A stretch of DNA of 64,000 nt from Empedobacter stercoris (lineage in GTDB: Bacteria > Bacteroidota > Bacteroidia > Flavobacteriales > Weeksellaceae): contig NZ_JACXZC010000003.1 in NCBI RefSeq assembly GCF_020281205.1, positions 1-64,000 on the forward strand, given 5' to 3'. A program made the translations under genes and the position numbers. A model generated the notes under the pieces. It worked only from the letters and a program-made list of their open reading frames with translations. It searched no databases and was not told the DNA's origin. The first letter of the stretch is position 1. Each line of letters begins with the position of its first letter. Below, in pieces: positions 36,374-44,847 of this stretch.

Positions 36374-37498
36374 ATGCTTTGGGAAAATGTAATTGGACAA
36401 CAAGAGATTAAAAACAAACTTCAACAATCTATAAAAGATGGTCGTATTAGCCATGCACAGCTTTTTTCTGGTCCAGAAGGTTCAGGAACTTTGGCTTTAG
36501 CACTTGCTTATGCAAGAGAAGTTTTGTGTGGATTGAATAACGAACAATGTAATCTTAAAGTTGATAAATTACAACATCCCGATTTACATTTTTCTTTTCC
36601 TTATTCGGCAACAGAAAATGTCAAAAAGCCTCTTGCAAAGTATTTATTAAACGAATGGAGAAGCTTTGTTGAAGAAAATGTTTATGGTAATTTAACCGAT
36701 TGGATGTCTCACCTTGGTATAGAAAAAAAACAAGGTGTTATTCCTGTTGATGAAGCAGACGAAATTGTAAAAACACTTGCTTTAAATAGTTACGAAGGCG
36801 GATATAAGATAATGATTATTTGGCAATCAGAGGAAATGACAACTGCAGCAGCGAATAAATTGTTAAAAATTATAGAAGAGCCACCTCTCAAAACACTTTT
36901 TTTACTGGTAACAGAACATGAAGATTTAATCTTGCAAACGATAACTTCCCGTTGTCAATTGGTGAAAATTCCTCGCTTATCTCAAGCTGATATTCAGAAT
37001 TATTTAATTGAGAAGAAGAACATTACTACAGAAAAAGCGCAACATATCGCCTTTTTATCACAGGGAAATTTACGCGAAGCATTGCATCAGTTGAATGATG
37101 ACGAACATTTATTTGATAAATATTTTGTCACTTGGGTTCGAAAAGCATTTATGGCAGCAAAAACACCAACTGTTTTGAAGGACTTGATTGATTGGTCAAA
37201 TCAAATTGCAAGTTGGTCGCGCAGTGAACAAAAAGATTTTTTAAATTATTGCTCCGAAATTTTTCGTCAAGCCTTATTAAAAAACTATCAATCTGAGGAA
37301 TTAGTTTTTTTACAAATAAATACTGAAGGTTTTAAATGGCAAGGTTTTGCACCGTTTATTCATGGAGCAAACATCGAAGATATTTTAAAAGAAATCACTG
37401 AGGCTTCGTATCACATCGAACGAAATGGAAATTCTAAAATTATATTATTGGATCTTTCAATCAAGTTAACTCGTTATCTACATCGTAAAACGACATAA
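36374..37498 (+). CDS. holB: DNA polymerase III delta' subunit-like clamp-loader protein
   Basis: This AAA+ clamp-loader component has 374 residues. The N-terminal MLWENVIGQQEIKNKLQQSI and SHAQLFSGPEGSGTLALALAYA place it in the delta'/DnaX group. The P-loop position reads GPEGSGTL without the Walker A lysine, as expected for the ATP-independent delta' subunit. Sensor-like motifs follow (AANKLLKIIEEPPLKTLFLLVT, TSRCQLVKIPRLS). The -7 box lies 4 nt before the ATG, so the mRNA may be leaderless. A terminator lies directly downstream. Confidence 0.88.
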   Translation: MLWENVIGQQEIKNKLQQSIKDGRISHAQLFSGPEGSGTLALALAYAREVLCGLNNEQCNLKVDKLQHPDLHFSFPYSATENVKKPLAKYLLNEWRSFVEENVYGNLTDWMSHLGIEKKQGVIPVDEADEIVKTLALNSYEGGYKIMIIWQSEEMTTAAANKLLKIIEEPPLKTLFLLVTEHEDLILQTITSRCQLVKIPRLSQADIQNYLIEKKNITTEKAQHIAFLSQGNLREALHQLNDDEHLFDKYFVTWVRKAFMAAKTPTVLKDLIDWSNQIASWSRSEQKDFLNYCSEIFRQALLKNYQSEELVFLQINTEGFKWQGFAPFIHGANIEDILKEITEASYHIERNGNSKIILLDLSIKLTRYLHRKTT

Positions 37499-37534
37499 AA
37501 AAACCACTCATTAAATAAGTGGTTTTTTTATGTG
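37498..37534. terminator. Bidirectional terminator after holB
   Basis: AAAAACCACT pairs with AGTGGTTTTT across a short AT loop, then T7. Confidence 0.8.
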
Positions 37535-37549
37535 ATTGAATTATTTCAA

Positions 37550-37768
37550 TTAGTTTGCTGGAGCTTCTACTTTAGCTGCTGCTGAATCAACTACTGCCGC
37601 TGCTGAGTCTACTACTGCTGCCGCTGAATCAACTACTGCCGCTGCTGAATCAACCACTACTGCTGCTGAATCTACTGCTGCTGGAGTTTCTTCTGCTTTT
37701 TTCTCACCACAAGATACTGCTCCTAAAGATACTGCTGCTACTGCAACTACTGCGAAAAACTTTTTCAT
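37550..37768 (-). CDS. Tiny lipoprotein with tandem AVVDSAA heptads
   Basis: The product has 72 residues. MKKFFAVVAVAAVSLGAVSC is a lipoprotein signal with the lipobox AVSC. After a short linker (GEKKAEETPA) come five near-identical seven-residue units built on VVDSAAA, ending KVEAPAN. At DNA level this is a 21-bp tandem repeat, about 37575-37683. The mature protein would be about 50 residues of Ala-rich helix. Size, lipidation and heptad periodicity recall Braun-type lipoproteins, but no sequence homology is claimed and the C-terminus lacks Lys as last residue. The -7 box TAAATTTG lies at 37816-37823 on the minus strand. Confidence 0.78.
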   Translation of the reverse strand: MKKFFAVVAVAAVSLGAVSCGEKKAEETPAAVDSAAVVVDSAAAVVDSAAAVVDSAAAVVDSAAAKVEAPAN

Positions 37769-37815
37769 TTTTTTATTGTTTTAATTAATTAATAATTTCG
37801 ATTAATTTTCTTTGA

Positions 37816-37823
37816 CAAATTTA
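37816..37823 (-). promoter_or_regulatory. Candidate -7 box for the heptad lipoprotein gene
   Basis: The minus strand reads TAAATTTG, 47 nt before the ATG, leaving an AT-rich leader. Confidence 0.5.
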
Positions 37824-38100
37824 TTTCGAAAACTGATCTTCGTCATGTAAAATCAATGTAATATAATTGTAACATCATTTTCATATATTTTAAAAATTAA
37901 GTAATTGTAAATGAAGTTCTTGAAAAATATTTTACAAAATTTAAAATTATTTTGTAAAAAACAATACTTCTTATGTTTATTCATTTCAGTCTTTAATTAA
38001 TTCTAAAAATTTCTTTTTTATCTATTTTTAGCGTGAAATGGTTTAAACGCTATTCTAAAATATTTATTATTTATACATTTGTATAAATTTAATTAAAGAT
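37824..38100. other. AT-rich intergenic region upstream of serS
   Basis: No gene is seen between the divergent lipoprotein gene and serS. The only recognisable element is the serS -7 box TACATTTG at 38074-38081. The region is unusually long and AT-rich for this gene-dense window. Confidence 0.6.
38074..38081 (+). promoter_or_regulatory. Candidate -7 box for serS
   Basis: TACATTTG, 19 nt before the ATG. Confidence 0.55.
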
Positions 38101-39369
38101 ATGCTAGTAGTTTCTTACATTCAAGAAAACAAAGATCGTGTTATTGAAGGACTTAAAAAACGTAACTTCAAACAATTAGATCTTGTTGATGAAGTTTTAA
38201 ATGTGGATGAACTTCGTCGTAAAACTCAGTTTGAATTGGATAATATATTAGCTGAATCCAACAAATTAGCAAAAGAAATTGGTAATTTGTTTAAAGATGG
38301 AAGATCGGAAGAGGCTAATGAATTAAAAATTAAAACTGTCGATTTAAAAACACAATCGAAAGAATTACAAGATTTGTTATCATCTTACGAAAACTCCGTT
38401 AAAGAGATTTTATATCAAATTCCAAATATCCCAAATGAACTTGTAAAAGAAGGAAAAGATGCAGACGATAATGAAATTGTTTTTGAATATGGAGTTGCAG
38501 CTGCGAAACCTGAAAATTTACCTCATTGGGAAGTTGCTAAGAAATTTGACATCATTGATTTTGAATTAGGTGTTAAAATTACTGGAGCTGGTTTTCCTGT
38601 TTACAAAGGAAAAGGTGCTCGTTTACAACGTGCTTTAACACAATTCTTCTTGGATAAAAATGCTGATGCTGGTTATACAGAAATTGTTCCTCCTTTCGTA
38701 GTTAATGAGGCATCTGGTTACGGAACGGGTCAGTTACCTGATAAGGAAGGGCAAATGTATTATATTGGTGAAGATGATTTGTACTTGATTCCAACAGCGG
38801 AAGTTCCTGTAACAAATATTTACCGAGATACAATTGTAAAAGTTGAAGATTTACCAATTACATTGACGGCATATTCTCCTTGTTTCCGCCGTGAAGCTGG
38901 TTCTTATGGAAAAGATGTTAGAGGTTTAAATCGTTTACACCAATTTGAGAAAGTAGAAATTGTTCGTATAGAGAAACCAGAAAATTCGTATGCATCTTTA
39001 GATGGTATGATAGAACATGTAAAAGGTATTTTAGAAGATTTAGAATTACCTTATCGTATCCTAAGATTATGCGGTGGCGATACTGGATTTACATCTGCAA
39101 TAACTTATGATTTTGAAGTTTTCTCTGAAGCACAAGAAAAATGGTTAGAAGTTTCTTCTGTTTCAAACTTTGAAACATTCCAAGCAAATCGTTTGAAATT
39201 ACGTTTCAAAGACGAAAATGGTACGCAATTGGCTCATACATTAAATGGATCTGCATTAGCTTTACCACGAATTTTAGCCGCTATTTTAGAGAATCATCAA
39301 CAAGCTGATGGAACAGTTAAAATTCCGAAAGCTTTACAGCCCTATACTCGTTTTGAAGTTTTAGATTAA
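38101..39369 (+). CDS. serS: Serine--tRNA ligase
   Basis: This class II aminoacyl-tRNA synthetase charges tRNA-Ser (and tRNA-Sec where present). The 422-residue protein has the long helical N-terminal arm at about residues 25-105, which contacts the variable arm of tRNA-Ser. Class II motif 2 lies in SPCFRREAGSYGKDVRGLNRLHQFEKVE, and motif 3 in LNGSALALPRILAAILENHQ. The TAEVPVTN serine-binding block is present. It is monocistronic, with its own promoter and terminator. Confidence 0.97.
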   Translation: MLVVSYIQENKDRVIEGLKKRNFKQLDLVDEVLNVDELRRKTQFELDNILAESNKLAKEIGNLFKDGRSEEANELKIKTVDLKTQSKELQDLLSSYENSVKEILYQIPNIPNELVKEGKDADDNEIVFEYGVAAAKPENLPHWEVAKKFDIIDFELGVKITGAGFPVYKGKGARLQRALTQFFLDKNADAGYTEIVPPFVVNEASGYGTGQLPDKEGQMYYIGEDDLYLIPTAEVPVTNIYRDTIVKVEDLPITLTAYSPCFRREAGSYGKDVRGLNRLHQFEKVEIVRIEKPENSYASLDGMIEHVKGILEDLELPYRILRLCGGDTGFTSAITYDFEVFSEAQEKWLEVSSVSNFETFQANRLKLRFKDENGTQLAHTLNGSALALPRILAAILENHQQADGTVKIPKALQPYTRFEVLD

Positions 39370-39392
39370 GCAATTATTCCTAATTAATAGAT

Positions 39393-39425
39393 ACAAAAAG
39401 CTCGAGAATTTCTCGAGCTTTTTTG
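39393..39425. terminator. Terminator after serS (copy 1 of a duplicated hairpin)
   Basis: AAAAGCTCGAGAA pairs with TTCTCGAGCTTTT. The same hairpin and its ATACAAAA flank recur at 60871-60902. Confidence 0.85.
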
Positions 39426-39443
39426 CTATATCATTAAATTAAA

Positions 39444-40298
39444 TTATAACAAATGTTTCAATTCTTTTTTCAAACTATCTTCCCAATTCGGGATTGTAAG
39501 TTGATAAACTTCTTTGATCTTCGTTTTGTCCAATAAACTATACGCAGGACGTTTCGCTTTCGTTGGATAAGCTGAAGTTGGAACAGGGTTAATCTCAATC
39601 GTTGAACTTGAAAATTCTTTTATTTTTTGCGCAAATTCAAACCAAGAACATTTTCCTTCGTTTGAATAATTAAAGATTCCATAAGTTAATTCATTTGTCG
39701 AAATAATTTCTAAAATTGCATCAGCTAAATCAATCGCATTTGTTGGTGAACCAATTTGATCAGCTACAACAGAAATCGATTCTTTCTCTTGAAACAATCT
39801 TAGCATCGTTTTAACGAAGTTATTTCCAAATCTTGAATATACCCAGGCTGTACGAAGAATAATTGTTTTCGGATTGTTTTTTAAAGCTAAATTTTCTCCT
39901 TCCAACTTTGTTTGACCATATACGCCAATTGGATTGGTTTGATCTGTTTCTATACGAGGTTGAGAAGCAGTTCCATCAAAAACATAATCTGTCGAAACAT
40001 GAATGAACGGAATTTTTTTCTCATTTGTTATTTTAGCCAAAAATTCGGTTGCTTTCGCATTAACCAAATAAGCACTTTCTTGCTCATCTTCGGCTTTGTC
40101 TACAGCTGTATATGCAGCGCAATTGACAACAAAATCAAATGATTTATCATCGAAGTAATGTTTGATTAACTTTTCATTCGTTATGTCTAATTCATTTCGA
40201 GTTACAAAAAAGCATTCGATTTCTTTGTAATTCTTAGATTGTTCTAAAATGGATTGACCTAATTGACCATTCGCACCTGTAACTAAAATTCTTTTCAT
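39444..40298 (-). CDS. rfbD: dTDP-4-dehydrorhamnose reductase
   Basis: The enzyme makes dTDP-L-rhamnose by reducing the 4-keto intermediate in the last step of the pathway. It has 284 residues. The NAD(P)-binding loop is VTGANGQLGQSI, with VNCAAYTAVDKAEDE and the catalytic tyrosine-lysine pair in YGQTKLEGE. VSTDYVFDG and RTAWVYSRFGNNFVKTML are further family signatures. The other rhamnose genes (rfbA, B, C) are not in this window. It lies just after the ompH terminator, which separates it from the BamA cluster. Confidence 0.93.
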   Translation of the reverse strand: MKRILVTGANGQLGQSILEQSKNYKEIECFFVTRNELDITNEKLIKHYFDDKSFDFVVNCAAYTAVDKAEDEQESAYLVNAKATEFLAKITNEKKIPFIHVSTDYVFDGTASQPRIETDQTNPIGVYGQTKLEGENLALKNNPKTIILRTAWVYSRFGNNFVKTMLRLFQEKESISVVADQIGSPTNAIDLADAILEIISTNELTYGIFNYSNEGKCSWFEFAQKIKEFSSSTIEINPVPTSAYPTKAKRPAYSLLDKTKIKEVYQLTIPNWEDSLKKELKHLL

Positions 40299-40299
40299 A

Positions 40300-40330
40300 T
40301 ATAAAAAAAGCCACTAAAATAGTGGCTTGA
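40300..40330 (-). terminator. Terminator of the bamA-ompH operon
   Basis: On the minus strand AAGCCACT pairs with AGTGGCTT around an AT loop, followed by T7. It is placed between ompH and rfbD. Confidence 0.8.
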
Positions 40331-40352
40331 AGATATTAATAATTTTTTAAAA

Positions 40353-40868
40353 TTATAATCCTAATTCTTTTTTAACGTCGTTTAATAAGTCATATCCTCC
40401 AGCTTTGTAAACTAATACACCTGCAGGTAAAACGTATTTAACTCCTTTTTTAGCAGCTGCAGCATTAATTGCATCCATCACTCTTTTTTCGATTGGATCC
40501 ATTAAAGCTTTTTCTTTCGCTTGCATTTCTTCTTGAGCAGCTTTTGCATAAGTTTCGTATTTCTTTTGCATTTCTTGCTCTTTTTCTTGGTATTTGTTAG
40601 CAGCGATTAATTTTTGAGCTTCTTCTTGAGATTTACCAGCTAAATCTTTTTGAGCTGCTTCCATAAAAGTTTTATAGTCAGCTTGTAATTTAGAGATTGC
40701 TTCTTCGTGTTTTTTACCTAAAGCTTGTAAATCAGTTTCTGCTTTTTTGTAGGCTGGCATTGCTTCAATCACCGCTTGCGTATCAATATGTGCAATTTCT
40801 TGAGCGAAAGATAAAACGCTACCGAAAACCATCATTGTAAATACTGCTATCAATCTAATTTGTTTCAT
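40353..40868 (-). CDS. OmpH/Skp family periplasmic chaperone (second copy)
   Basis: The 171-residue protein has a signal peptide (MKQIRLIAVFTMMVFGSVLSFAQ) and a long charged helical region with coiled-coil character (KKAETDLQALGKKHEEAISKLQADY to about residue 130). It ends in the beta-strand segment GVKYVLPAGVLVYKAGGYDL. Skp holds unfolded outer-membrane proteins in the periplasm before BamA inserts them. It is the last gene of the CBS-to-ompH run and a tandem paralogue of the gene at 40926. Confidence 0.88.
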   Translation of the reverse strand: MKQIRLIAVFTMMVFGSVLSFAQEIAHIDTQAVIEAMPAYKKAETDLQALGKKHEEAISKLQADYKTFMEAAQKDLAGKSQEEAQKLIAANKYQEKEQEMQKKYETYAKAAQEEMQAKEKALMDPIEKRVMDAINAAAAKKGVKYVLPAGVLVYKAGGYDLLNDVKKELGL

Positions 40869-40925
40869 TTCTAGTCTAATTTGTTTTAAAATTTATTTTC
40901 TTGTTGTATTACTTGTGTTTCTTTT

Positions 40926-41486
40926 TTATTTTCTTGTTTTAGAATTTGAATTCGATTTTGAATTAGTTGGTTTCAAATCTGGTCTCAGCGTATGTAAAAC
41001 TTCTCGGCTGATATCAAACTTTGGATCCGTATAAATCATGATCAAATCACTTCCTTTGTCAAAAACAAAACTATAACCTCTTTTGTCTGCAACTTCTTTT
41101 GTTGCATTATAAATTTGATCCTGTAAAGGTTTTACCATTGATCGTCTCAAATTTACTAAATCTCCATTTGGCCCGTAACGTTTATCTTGTAAAACTTTTA
41201 CAGCCGCAACTTCATCCGCTAGTTTTTGTTCTTGCTCTTTAACTTGTTCTGCTGTTAAAAGAATTTTTTCAGCTTCAAATTCAGTTTGTAATTTAACTAA
41301 ATTTTCTTTTTTCTGTTCAATTTCTTTTTGCCAAGATTCTGTTTGAGATTTTAATTTACTTTGAGATGATGTATACTCTGGTAAACTTTCTAAAATATAT
41401 TGAGAATCTACGTAACAAAATCTTTGTGCGAAAGTTAAACTTGCAAATCCAAAGAACAACGCTATAAAGCTAATCCATTTTTTCAT
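40926..41486 (-). CDS. OmpH/Skp family periplasmic chaperone (first copy)
   Basis: The product has 186 residues, with the signal peptide MKKWISFIALFFGFASLTFAQ. It shares the FCYVDSQYILESLPEY start typical of Bacteroidetes OmpH, a long coiled-coil hairpin (LKSQTESWQKEIEQKKENLVKLQTEF), and the YSFVFDKGSDLIMIY strand. A Ser/Asn/Lys-rich tail follows. Two adjacent Skp-like genes after bamA are usual in Flavobacteriia; a division of labour between them is possible but unproven. Confidence 0.88.
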   Translation of the reverse strand: MKKWISFIALFFGFASLTFAQRFCYVDSQYILESLPEYTSSQSKLKSQTESWQKEIEQKKENLVKLQTEFEAEKILLTAEQVKEQEQKLADEVAAVKVLQDKRYGPNGDLVNLRRSMVKPLQDQIYNATKEVADKRGYSFVFDKGSDLIMIYTDPKFDISREVLHTLRPDLKPTNSKSNSNSKTRK

Positions 41487-41547
41487 ATTCTGAGTGTGTT
41501 AATTCTAAAACTATGCCAAAACGTTCTATACAAATTTACATAATTTA

Positions 41548-44070
41548 TTAGAACTGTTGTCCAATAATAAAGTGAGTTTGCCATCCAGAGCGTTCTGTTT
41601 GTCCAAATCCTTTATCAAATCCATATCCAAAGTCAAATCCTAATAAACCAAATGCTGGCATGTAAATACGTACCCCTGCACCTGCAGAACGTTTTAATTC
41701 AAACGGTTTAAATTCGCTTGTATTGTTCCAAACATTACCTCCTTCTGCAAAAGTTAAGGCATAAATTTTTGCTGTCTGGCTCATCGTAATTGGGTAACGT
41801 AATTCTAACGAATATTTATTGTAGATTGTACCTCCTCCTTCTGGTGTGATATCTCCATTTTGACCTCCAGAGTTAGAAGCATCTTCGTAACCTCTTAAAG
41901 AAATAATTTCACGTCCATCAAATCGGTTTTGATTAAGTCCTGTTCCTCCTAAGTAAAAACGTTCGAAAGGAATCGTTCCAATTTTACGGTTATATGTGCC
42001 TAAAACTCCAAATTCTCCACCAGCTTTTAAAACTAATTTACCTGTTAATTCTTTGTAGAAATAAGCCTTAGCTTTAAATTTATAGTATTCTAACCATTTA
42101 AATTTTTCGACATCGTCCATTTTTGTATAATCCTTTTCTTTAAAAGCAGAATAAGGAACTGTTGTCGTAAATGATAAATTAATTTCTGATCCTGATTGTG
42201 GGAAAATTGGATCTGGTCCTGCTGAGTTACGCGATAAACCTATTGTATAGTTTAAGTTGTTCGACGAACCGTTTTCATATTGCATATTACCCACTGACAT
42301 CGCATAGTTATCAAAGTTATATAACTGATAAGAAATAGAGTTTGATAATCTAAAGTAATCATCTGGCCAAGTTAATAGTTTTGTCAAACCAACTGAAGCA
42401 CCTAAGATATCTAACTTGGCTTTTTCTCCGTAGTTATCTCTATAGTCATATTGAGAATAATATACAGATGTTGACAAGGCTGTCGGACGTTTTCCTCCAA
42501 TCCATGGTTCTACGAAAGAGAAACTATAGTTTTTATATCCATTACCAGCTTGTGCTCTCAAAGATAATTGTTGACCATCTCCCATTGGAATTGGTTTCCA
42601 TGCTTTTTTATTGAAAATATTTTTCAGAGAGAAGTTACCAAATGTTAATCCTAACGTTCCGATAAATGTACCTGCTCCATATCCTCCTTGTAATTCTACT
42701 TGAGAAGATGATTTTGGTGCAACTTTCCATTCAATGTCAACTGTATTATTGTCTTGATTAGGCTGAATATCAGGAACAATTTGCGTTGGCTCTAAATATC
42801 CCAAAGAAGCTAACTCCATCATCGTACGCTTGATATCTGATTTAGAGAATAAATCTCCTGGTTTTGTTCTCAACTCACGGTATAAAATATGGTCATGAGC
42901 TTCTGTATTACCATTAATCGTAACTTTGTTAAGTGTCGCTTGCGTTCCTTCGAAAATTTTAATTTCAAGATCAATCGTATCATTTTTTACACTTTTCTCT
43001 ACTGGAATAGCACGTGCAAAAAGATAACCTCCATCCATATACAATGTCGAAATATCGTCGTCTTTTTCTGATCCTGAGATCTTTTTGTTGATACCTACTG
43101 CATCATAACGATCGCCTGTTTTGTAACCAAAAATTCGTTGCAATTGCTCAGATGTATAAATAGAGTTTCCAGAAAACGTAACATCTCCTAAGAAATAAGG
43201 TTTTCCTTCGTTGACTTTTATCTTAACCAATAAGTTTTTATCATCAACTTTCTCGATATCATAAGACTCAACTTTTGCATCTCTAAAACCTACAGATTTA
43301 TACTCTTCTACCAATGTTTTCAAATCTTCCTGGAATTTTTCAGGAATCATTTTAGATGATTTGAAAATATTAATTGATTTCTGTTTGGTATTTTTCATTC
43401 CTTTTTTTCGCAAACGAGCAGAAGTTAAGTTTTCATTTCCTTCGAAAATAATTTTCTTAATCTTCACGCGCTCTCCACGATTCACATCCAATGTAATGTT
43501 TTCTTCATCTTCTTTTCCTTCGATTGGTTGACGATCTACTTTAATTGTTGTGTTTGGATAACCTTTACCAGTATAGTAATCTTTGATTCTATTATTTGTT
43601 GAATTGATTAAACTTTGTGTAATCTTAACGCCTGGATTTAATTTATTTTGTTTGATTAAATCTTCGCGCTGAGATTTCTTAACTCCGTTCATCTTGATTT
43701 CTCCTAAACTTGGAACTGAAACTAAGGCTAGCTCTAAAGTTACTTCGTCTCCTTCTATTTTGCTAACATACAAATCGATGTCAGAAAAAATATTAGATCT
43801 CCATAATTTTTTTACAGCATTATTCACCTTTGTACCTGGTAATTCTATCTCTTCACCGATAGCAAAACCTGCATAACGAATAATTTGATTCTTAGAATAT
43901 TTAGAATCTCCCGTTACGATAATATCTTTCAGTTTGAAAGTTTTAGAATTGCTATAATCTAAGACAAAATTATCTTGTTGTGTTGAATCAATGGTTTTCG
44001 TAGAATCTACGACTTGCGCTTGTGCCATGTAAGCACCAAGCATACACATTGTCCAAAAAATTTTCTTCAT
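41548..44070 (-). CDS. bamA: Outer membrane protein assembly factor BamA
   Basis: This is the central outer-membrane insertase for beta-barrel proteins. It has 840 residues with a signal peptide (MKKIFWTMCMLGAYMAQAQ). Five POTRA-type repeats can be traced over about residues 45-450 (FKLKDIIVTGDSKYSKNQII, VKIKKIIFEGNENLTSARLRKKG, PYFLGDVTFSGNSIYTSEQL, TLNKVTINGNTEAHDHILYRELRT). The 16-strand barrel follows, with an RGYE motif (IISLRGYEDAS) equivalent to the conserved VRGF/Y of loop 6, and a C-terminal FIIGQQF ending in Phe. It sits between uppS and the two ompH genes. Confidence 0.95.
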   Translation of the reverse strand: MKKIFWTMCMLGAYMAQAQVVDSTKTIDSTQQDNFVLDYSNSKTFKLKDIIVTGDSKYSKNQIIRYAGFAIGEEIELPGTKVNNAVKKLWRSNIFSDIDLYVSKIEGDEVTLELALVSVPSLGEIKMNGVKKSQREDLIKQNKLNPGVKITQSLINSTNNRIKDYYTGKGYPNTTIKVDRQPIEGKEDEENITLDVNRGERVKIKKIIFEGNENLTSARLRKKGMKNTKQKSINIFKSSKMIPEKFQEDLKTLVEEYKSVGFRDAKVESYDIEKVDDKNLLVKIKVNEGKPYFLGDVTFSGNSIYTSEQLQRIFGYKTGDRYDAVGINKKISGSEKDDDISTLYMDGGYLFARAIPVEKSVKNDTIDLEIKIFEGTQATLNKVTINGNTEAHDHILYRELRTKPGDLFSKSDIKRTMMELASLGYLEPTQIVPDIQPNQDNNTVDIEWKVAPKSSSQVELQGGYGAGTFIGTLGLTFGNFSLKNIFNKKAWKPIPMGDGQQLSLRAQAGNGYKNYSFSFVEPWIGGKRPTALSTSVYYSQYDYRDNYGEKAKLDILGASVGLTKLLTWPDDYFRLSNSISYQLYNFDNYAMSVGNMQYENGSSNNLNYTIGLSRNSAGPDPIFPQSGSEINLSFTTTVPYSAFKEKDYTKMDDVEKFKWLEYYKFKAKAYFYKELTGKLVLKAGGEFGVLGTYNRKIGTIPFERFYLGGTGLNQNRFDGREIISLRGYEDASNSGGQNGDITPEGGGTIYNKYSLELRYPITMSQTAKIYALTFAEGGNVWNNTSEFKPFELKRSAGAGVRIYMPAFGLLGFDFGYGFDKGFGQTERSGWQTHFIIGQQF

Positions 44071-44090
44071 AATCCTCTATTTCAGTTCGA

Positions 44091-44840
44091 TTAGTTCGTT
44101 AGTTGCTCGCTTATTTTACCAAATCTACGTTCTCTATTTTGGTAATTTAAAATTGCTTTATAAAATTCTTCTTCATTAAAATCAGGCCACAGAACCTCTG
44201 TAAAATACAATTCTGCATAGGCAATTTGCCACAATAAGAAATTGCTAATTCTGGTTTCGCCGCTTGTTCTAATCATAAGATCTACCATTGGTAAATCGTG
44301 TGTATATAAGTTTTTATGAACTAATTCTTCATTAAAATCATAGTCGGATATTTCACCGTCTTTGTATTGTTGAGCAATAGATTTCATTGCATTTAATAGT
44401 TCTTCTTTGGAACCATAACTTAATGCTAATGTTAAAACGCAAGCTATATTATCTTTTGTTTTTTCCATTGCTTTAGTCAAATCTTTGAATGCTTTGCTTG
44501 GTAATTTTGATATATCTCCAATCACATTCAATCGAATGCCATTTTTGTGCAATTCATTTATTTCGTCCTTAATTGCAGAACTTAATAAAGTCATCAAAAC
44601 ATTGACTTCTAATTTTGGACGGTTCCAATTTTCAGTAGAAAATGCATAGAGTGTCAGATGTTTTATACCTAATTTTCGACAAGTTTCTATTGAAGATCGT
44701 ACAGCTCCCAACGCATTTTTGTGTCCGAAAGTTCTTTCCTTTCCGTTCTTCTTCGCCCATCTTCCGTTACCATCCATTATGATTGCAACGTGATGAGGTA
44801 GATTGTTTTTATCTATTTGTTCTTCTAAACTGTCTTTCAT
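44091..44840 (-). CDS. uppS: Isoprenyl transferase (undecaprenyl diphosphate synthase)
   Basis: The enzyme makes the C55 lipid carrier for peptidoglycan and surface glycans by cis-condensation of isopentenyl diphosphate. The 249-residue protein has the catalytic-Asp motif HVAIIMDGNGRWAKKNGKER, the LTLYAFSTENWNRP block, and the RTSGETRISNFLLWQIAYAELYF motif. It starts 7 bp after the DUF6089 gene and precedes bamA by 20 bp. Confidence 0.95.
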   Translation of the reverse strand: MKDSLEEQIDKNNLPHHVAIIMDGNGRWAKKNGKERTFGHKNALGAVRSSIETCRKLGIKHLTLYAFSTENWNRPKLEVNVLMTLLSSAIKDEINELHKNGIRLNVIGDISKLPSKAFKDLTKAMEKTKDNIACVLTLALSYGSKEELLNAMKSIAQQYKDGEISDYDFNEELVHKNLYTHDLPMVDLMIRTSGETRISNFLLWQIAYAELYFTEVLWPDFNEEEFYKAILNYQNRERRFGKISEQLTN

Positions 44841-44847
44841 TTTATTT

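Noticed and set aside
36374-37498. Loss of the Walker A lysine in holB taken as decay
   Set aside because: The delta' subunit is naturally ATP-independent and often lacks this lysine, so it is expected.
37575-37683. Regular 21-bp repeats that could suggest a CRISPR array
   Set aside because: The units are contiguous with no unique spacers and encode AVVDSAA heptads inside a clear lipoprotein gene.
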